From Smittia aterrima (taxonomy: Eukaryota > Arthropoda > Insecta > Diptera > Chironomidae), in the NCBI GenBank assembly GCA_033063855.1, contig CP093829.1, positions 4,908,243 through 4,972,242 on the forward strand: DNA of 64,000 nt, written 5' to 3'. The first letter of the stretch is position 1. The number at the start of each line of letters is the position of its first letter. The notes under the pieces are model-generated. The model searched no databases. It was not told where the DNA came from and saw nothing but the letters and a program-made list of their open reading frames with translations. Of the stretch, positions 58,904 through 64,000 are shown in pieces. The position numbers and the translations under genes were made by a program.

Positions 58904-61900
58904 CTGGTGAAACAATCGAAAGGAAAAAGAAGAAGAAAAAAGAGAGAAAAAGTTGGTGGATTAATTCTTTTTATCGTCATTACTTGTTCAGTATTCAACA
59001 GCAGAATAATCCCAGAAACCAACAATCGGGACGACTGCGGAATATTCTGTTAACAAGACATCTAACAACTAGCAGTCCCGCCTCGCTTGAAACAATATCG
59101 CCACTTCGTTCTGTCGCATTCGTAATGGGACGCAAACAAGAAATAATATTTTTGTTCCAGGCGTCACTCCAGAGCTTAAAGCTTTCGAATGAAAAGAAGC
59201 TTTGCATGTGAGATGTTAGTTAGTCAAAGGAAAATATTTCATTGTCCGACAAAGCTTTTGCGTCATGATTTCAGGGAATGCTTATAATGATGATAAATCT
59301 ATCGCACAGCCCAGTGAACGTCCGCGCGAGAAAATCCGAAGAGAAGAATTACAATTCAACTCGAAAGGAAATAAATCTTTATTAGCGGTCATCATGATCT
59401 GTTCCTTTTCTTTTATTTCCACCGCAATTTCCGCCTTCGTCGCTCTTAATTCATAATTTCCACTGCAAACATATTTTCAACGCGTAATAAAACATTTTAT
59501 AACAACCGCTCGAGTTTCTGTATGCGGAGATGAACAAGGAACCAGAATTCAAAGGAAGTCGAGGGGGAGCGACATGAAATGTTTTTGGTGAGCACATGTC
59601 TGAAGAGGGAACAAGGCAAGAGGAGGAAATATTTGTAAAATGTGCTGGCCAACAACACAACAATGTGCAGCTTTGTTTCAAAGTTTCGTTAACCAAACAA
59701 TTAGGAAATTTCACTAATGAGAATGTTGAGTGAAACATCAAAGCGATACTCAAAGAGCTTTTCCTCTATTGAAACCTGAAACTATTGAGAAAAGTACTTA
59801 ACCCTCGTTGTTCGGTGAAAAAAGCTAAGAGTCATCAATGTAATTATTATTGAAGGGAAAAGGTGTTGAGCGCAAAGCTTCCGATGATGAAGGAGAGGGT
59901 GAAGCTGTCAGAAACAATATTTCGCACTTCATTGACTTCGCAAGCAGTTAACACGGAAATCAATTTAATGCATTTGACGTCCGCTCCATTGAACAGGAAA
60001 TCGAATCGAAATCGCTGCAGTTGATTTCAAATTAAAAGCTTAATTTGTCTTAAGGTTCAATTACAAGATTTCTTTTTTAAATTGATCATTTAACAGGATT
60101 TGTTTCTGTCAGGCTTCGTCGCTTCAAGAACTCGTAACGATTCTCATTGATAATTAATTTATGCAGGATTCGCCTCGTTCCGTCTGACGACAGCAGCCAG
60201 CAGGAATTTTTTGAAGAAAAAACTTTTTTTTCACCGAACAAATGTCTAACCGTGAGAATTTTTCCACGTCGACGTTGAATAAAATTTGCAATCTTAGTAA
60301 AACAATTAGAAGACATTGTCAGAGTTTGAAAGCAGAAACGAGAGAAAATCAATTGAAAAAAAAGTTTCTTTTAATGAATTCGTTTCCCGTTGTTGAAGTC
60401 TCGTCTGACTTTTAATTGATTTTTATCGAATGGAAAGTTTAGAGCTCGTTAAAAGTTTTGCTTGATTGAAATGCAAAAGCGAGTTTCCAATGCAGCTTTT
60501 GAGATTTCATGCTGATCTCCTAAGAGACATTCGAGGCATTGTTTGATTAACGATGGAAGCCAATTTGTCTTCATGTCATAATAAAAAAAAGCTTTCTCAT
60601 AGCTCACATGACGTAGACGCTTCCTACTCTGTTGGCAAAAAGATGGAGAATAATTCAAATCTCGAGACGAGAGATCATGAAGAACGTCTTTAAAAAGAAG
60701 GCAAGTAGATGTTCTAAAGCATTAAGTGTGTCTATAGAGACAGGTGATAAGTACCGACGATTCAGTCGACAGTCTCAAGACGACAATCAATTTCTCCGTC
60801 TTTGTTTCGTCTTCGAGGTGATTCTTCTACATTTCTCAAACGCTCCATTTTCACCTTCAATGTTTGCTTTTTCCTGCCGTCGCCGCATTGCATTGAGAAT
60901 TCTTCAAGGAGAACACAGCGCGCACTGGTAATAAATGAACGCCACAAATCTCAAGACTTTAAATGGCAGAGTCGAAGTCGACTTCCCATTGCCGTTCATT
61001 ATACTTATCGCTACAATTTTTAAGCTCATAAATTCACTTCGCAAGCGAACGGGAGAGAAATGGCAAAGGAAAAGAAAAACAGGCTTGAAACTTTTTTTTT
61101 TGTTCTCCTTGGTCCCGACGGGTCCGACTGAATATAAAAACGAAAGCCAAGCGAGTTGAGAATGAATTATGCAATTTTTATCTCTCAACGTGTTATTAAA
61201 TTAAAAGTATTAATTTTCTCCTCTCGCTGCCGGTCGCCTTTCAAGAAGGAAAGAAACTTTTTTCTGAGATTTTCGTCCCGAGACGATCATCAGGCGTTCG
61301 CAGAATGGGCAACGAAGTTTTGAGCTAAGCAATTATGTTGGGAAATCGTCTAAAGGGTTGGTGAGCTCTCTCTCTCATTCTCGATCTGCAGCATTTCATT
61401 TTCTTCGAGAAAGTTTTAATTTGACGTTTAGCAAGATTTTCTTCGCAATTTTCTTGCTCCATTGACCTGAGGATTGTCGGAAGGACTTTCCGATTCTTCG
61501 ACAGGCCAGACAAGCTCGCCTTGCCTTTAATCCTCGGGTCACAAGCTCGTTTCATTGAAATGATGTTCCTTAAGAGTGGGAGAGTGAAAAAGCAAAGTGA
61601 GAAGTGTTTTAATTGTTTTCAATTTGTCGAAAGCTTGTCGTGAACTCGTTAAAGCTTTCAATTCCACTTTTTTTCTTTTATTTCAATATTGCACTTTGAA
61701 ATTACTTTTTTTCCGCTGCAAATTGAGTTTCATTCAAGAATTTTTTCTTCCACTTCGTTGGCACTCGAAGATTTAATTCAGAGAAACATATTTCATTGCG
61801 ATTTACGCTTCCCTATCTCGAGAAATCAAACAATAAGAAAGTAAGGAAGCCTCAACTTGACACCTTGAAGACGTCAAGGAAAAAGAGAAATTTTTGTGTG

Positions 61901-64000
61901 AAAGCTTTAAAGAGATGACTGACTTTCCAAGAAATAATTTGCGGAGGGAAGCGAGAGATTAAATTATACAATGCAGAAGAGGGGAGCTAAGTGAGTGATA
62001 AACAGAATGACAACAACAATCGTCTCAAGATGCGAAGAAATTGAAAGAAAAATCTAAAAGAATTTTACAATTTAAATTTTTGTTCTCTTCCAACAACAAC
62101 GTTCGAGAAGATTTCCCGATGAATTCAATTGAATGAAAGTGGAGGAAGCCAAAAGTTAAACAACACAAATCAGCAAAGAACTGCGATTCAAATTCTCTTG
62201 CTTCTCTACACAATTTATTTCCTTGACGACGTTCACCAAGTGCTCTACCGTCAACTTAAATATCTCCCGATGAATAAATTTCATTTTCCGAAAAGATATT
62301 TTCGTCGAAAGAAGCGAACGCTGTTTTGTGTTGAGAAAGAGAGAGAGAGAGTGAGAGAATAAAACGTAAATAAAGTGCATGAATAAATCATGAAATGACA
62401 CGAGAAAAATCAAATTGAATCTTCTATCTTCAGTTCGTAAAGACTTGAAACGTCCGACAAGTCAACCAACCTGACAATTCAATGATGTTGATTGATAAAA
62501 TCAAACGGTACTCGAATAATAAGAATTCTTTAAAATATTCAATGCTGAACTATTCTCGAGTAAATGTGTGATCCAAGTCAAAGCCCTGGAAAGAACTTCG
62601 AAGAGCTTCCCGTTGTTGGCATCTTCCCTCCGCTTTTCTTCGACGATTCAATTTATTGCATGCATTCCCAAAGAAGTTTCATGTTTATTGTCGTCAGACG
62701 AAGTCGAGCAGTTTTAGTTTCTGTGTTCATTTTATCTCCTTGACAAAAGGAATTCTTCGTCGTTAGAATGAAATTTTCTTTGGAAAAAGAAAACCCAAAG
62801 AAGAGAGAGAGAGAAAATCAAATAAATAAGAAAATCCCGAAGCATCGATGTTAAGTGGATGTCTCTACTACATTTCGAATTGAAGTTTGTTTTCAGTCAT
62901 CGATATGCTCTCACGAGATAACATCGACAAATGACATCAATTATTACTTTGAAATCAAATTTGCTGAACGAGTGACGAAGCGATCGAACTTTTTGAAACA
63001 GATTAAAGTGGATTGCAGTACAAGTTTTGACATTATTAAAGTTCAAAGCAAACAGTGAACTCTGCTCTTTGCGAATGATTCAAGTTGCTTTGCCAAAGAC
63101 AACAAGCGATGAGCGAAGAAGAACTTTTCCTTATTTTCAAATCAAAGTTTTGTGAAACTTAAGATTAATGTTTTAGATTAGCGGAGAAGAAGAAGAAAAA
63201 GATTCGTGCAGTCTCAGTCTCTCAGTCTGAACCTGTAAGAGTTTAGCAAAACAATGCCGCGAGCACTTGTGTCTAATTATTTCCTACTCAGCGTCTCAAG
63301 CTCCTCAAACTTTTCCTCCTCTCAACCCGAAACTCAAGTGGATGCTTTAATATTTTATTGACGCGCTTTCCGCCTCTTTCCGAAAATTTTCGTCTAACGA
63401 AAACGAAGCGCAAGACGATGGAGGCGGCTCGGAAGGAACAAAGCTTTCAGGTTTGCTCTCTGCTTTGCATACGTAAACCCTCGTTTAGGAGCTGATAGTT
63501 TCCGGACTTTCCGGATGAAATTATTATAAAAGCATACGAGAACACTCAACCTAATCTTTTTCGTGAAATGGGAAGGGTGAGAAGCCTTTACCCATTTCAC
63601 ATTTCTCGCGCATTGTTTGCAATTTGAAAGCACAAAAGCCCCTCAAGTGCTGTTGCCCTCCTTTGAACGTTGTACTGCATGAATAAGCAATTTATAGTTT
63701 TTATGTGTATCATCATCCACTACATGAAACCAAATCCACACGTTTCATAATTTCGCCTACATTATGATTAGATTTTCCCTAGTGAAGCTTGAAAGGGTTG
63801 TGGGCAAAGAAAATCCATCGAGCGAAGCTCTCATGAGAGAAGGGGGAGAGATAAAAGCTTTCGTAATTCATGGTGAAAAGGCGCGCAAACAGTTGAGCCC
63901 CCGACTTTAGAGTTTAATCTATTTGTCGTGAATGCAAAACAAGATGTTGCCTTATTCACTACTCGATGGTTAAAGCTTTAATCGAGTGGAATGAACAGTC
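58904..64000 (-). other. Start of a large ZnT intron; no other gene seen
   Basis: The zinc transporter must have at least one more 5' exon encoding TM1-TM2. I looked on the minus strand for the family's His-Leu-x-x-Asp region and did not find it before 64000, so this whole stretch is read as intron or upstream sequence. Open frames here are short and unlike known proteins. Confidence 0.55.

Overview
The window looks like nuclear DNA of an insect, most likely a dipteran. The reasons are a complete insect-type odorant receptor (7tm_6 family), other insect-like membrane and extracellular proteins, GT-AG introns ranging from about 54 bases to several kilobases, and AT-rich sequence full of short GA/TC-rich runs. 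I see no bacterial gene organisation, CRISPR array, rRNA or convincing tRNA, and no recognisable transposable element. The species call is inference. All gene models below were assembled by eye from open frames, splice sites and phase matching.

Layout. (1) Plus strand, 2426-6907: the last three exons of a small single-pass membrane protein with an acidic and glutamine-rich N-terminal part; its beginning lies upstream of the window or was not found. (2) Minus strand, 8988-7795: a complete two-exon odorant receptor of 379 residues, with a TATA-like box sitting in a short inverted repeat. (3) Minus strand, about 9464-10862: a well-spliced orphan exon (10281-10430) with phase-compatible candidate neighbours, gene unknown. 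(4) Plus strand, 16756-26620: a five-exon gene for a type II membrane protein of 1083 residues with a SEA domain and a very long Ser/Thr/Pro-rich, mucin-like tail encoded by one 2.4 kb exon. (5) Minus strand, 43137-33396: a five-exon, 1297-residue chaoptin-like leucine-rich-repeat surface protein with signal peptide, LRRNT, a long LRR array, LRRCT and a hydrophobic C-terminal tail typical of a GPI signal. The last exon completes the LRRCT cysteines exactly. (6) Minus strand, 58903-55229: the last five exons of a SLC30/ZnT zinc transporter; its first exons lie beyond the right edge, so its upstream intron is over 5 kb.

The rest is intron or intergenic sequence in which I see no supported gene. 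The genes do not form an evident pathway; what they share is that all five encode membrane or cell-surface proteins. I did not find a clearly new multi-gene system. The items most worth a second look are the orphan exon chain at 9.5-10.9 kb, the perfect 14-base inverted repeat in the zinc-transporter intron, the SEA-mucin protein lacking a protease domain, and the hairpin over the odorant-receptor promoter.
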